A program made the position numbers and the translations under genes. From positions 1 to 7,235 of the forward strand of contig CADCPP010000010.1 in the NCBI GenBank assembly GCA_902803355.1: 7,235 nucleotides of DNA. The letters run 5' to 3'. This document shows, piece by piece, positions 5,603-7,235 of this stretch. How positions within the stretch are numbered: the stretch's first letter is position 1; each line of letters starts with the position of its first letter. The notes beneath the pieces were generated by a model. That model did not search any database, was not told where the DNA came from, and saw nothing but the letters and a program-made list of their open reading frames with translations. The stretch is from an uncultured Lachnospiraceae bacterium (GTDB lineage Bacteria > Bacillota > Clostridia > Lachnospirales > Lachnospiraceae).

Positions 5603-7235
<1,633 letters not shown>

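Overview
The window reads as an ordinary chromosomal segment of a moderately GC-rich Gram-positive bacterium (Bacillota, probably Clostridia-like). The support is a threonine T-box leader, strong AGGAGG-type ribosome-binding sites, extended -10 promoters, a pheS-pheT pair and a secG-smpB neighbourhood. The taxon is an inference from gene content and protein style, not from any search.

Layout on the + strand: the 3' end of pheS (1-420) and complete pheT (436-2853) form the phenylalanyl-tRNA synthetase operon. A new promoter (about 2925-2953) then drives secG (2986-3228), followed by a perfect 15-bp hairpin (3240-3271) and smpB (3295-3762), which ends at a strong intrinsic terminator (3773-3798). 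A promoter with a perfect TATAAT box then starts a BirA-like gene (3876-4580). It converges, with only 14 bp between stop codons, on bioY (4595-5158, - strand), the substrate-binding subunit of a biotin ECF transporter. The space between bioY and the divergent thrS (5603 to the window end, + strand, 3' end missing) is densely regulatory. It holds the bioY promoter with a BirA-type palindromic operator covering its -35 box, the strong thrS promoter, and a full T-box riboswitch with an ACC threonine specifier and a terminator/antiterminator switch.

How it works together: most of the window is housekeeping translation and secretion (PheRS, ThrRS, SmpB, SecG). The accessory part is a small biotin-uptake circuit: a transporter gene, an operator of the biotin-repressor type, and a nearby BirA homologue. 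That homologue keeps an intact winged-helix DNA-binding domain, but its biotin-ligase active site is eroded (GRGRRG is GTGHGK, KWPND is KATNR, GIGIN is GIGIQ) and it lacks the usual C-terminal domain. This suggests a former bifunctional ligase-repressor that now acts only as a regulator, and it is the most unusual signal I see. I found no mobile element, CRISPR array, tRNA or rRNA gene.
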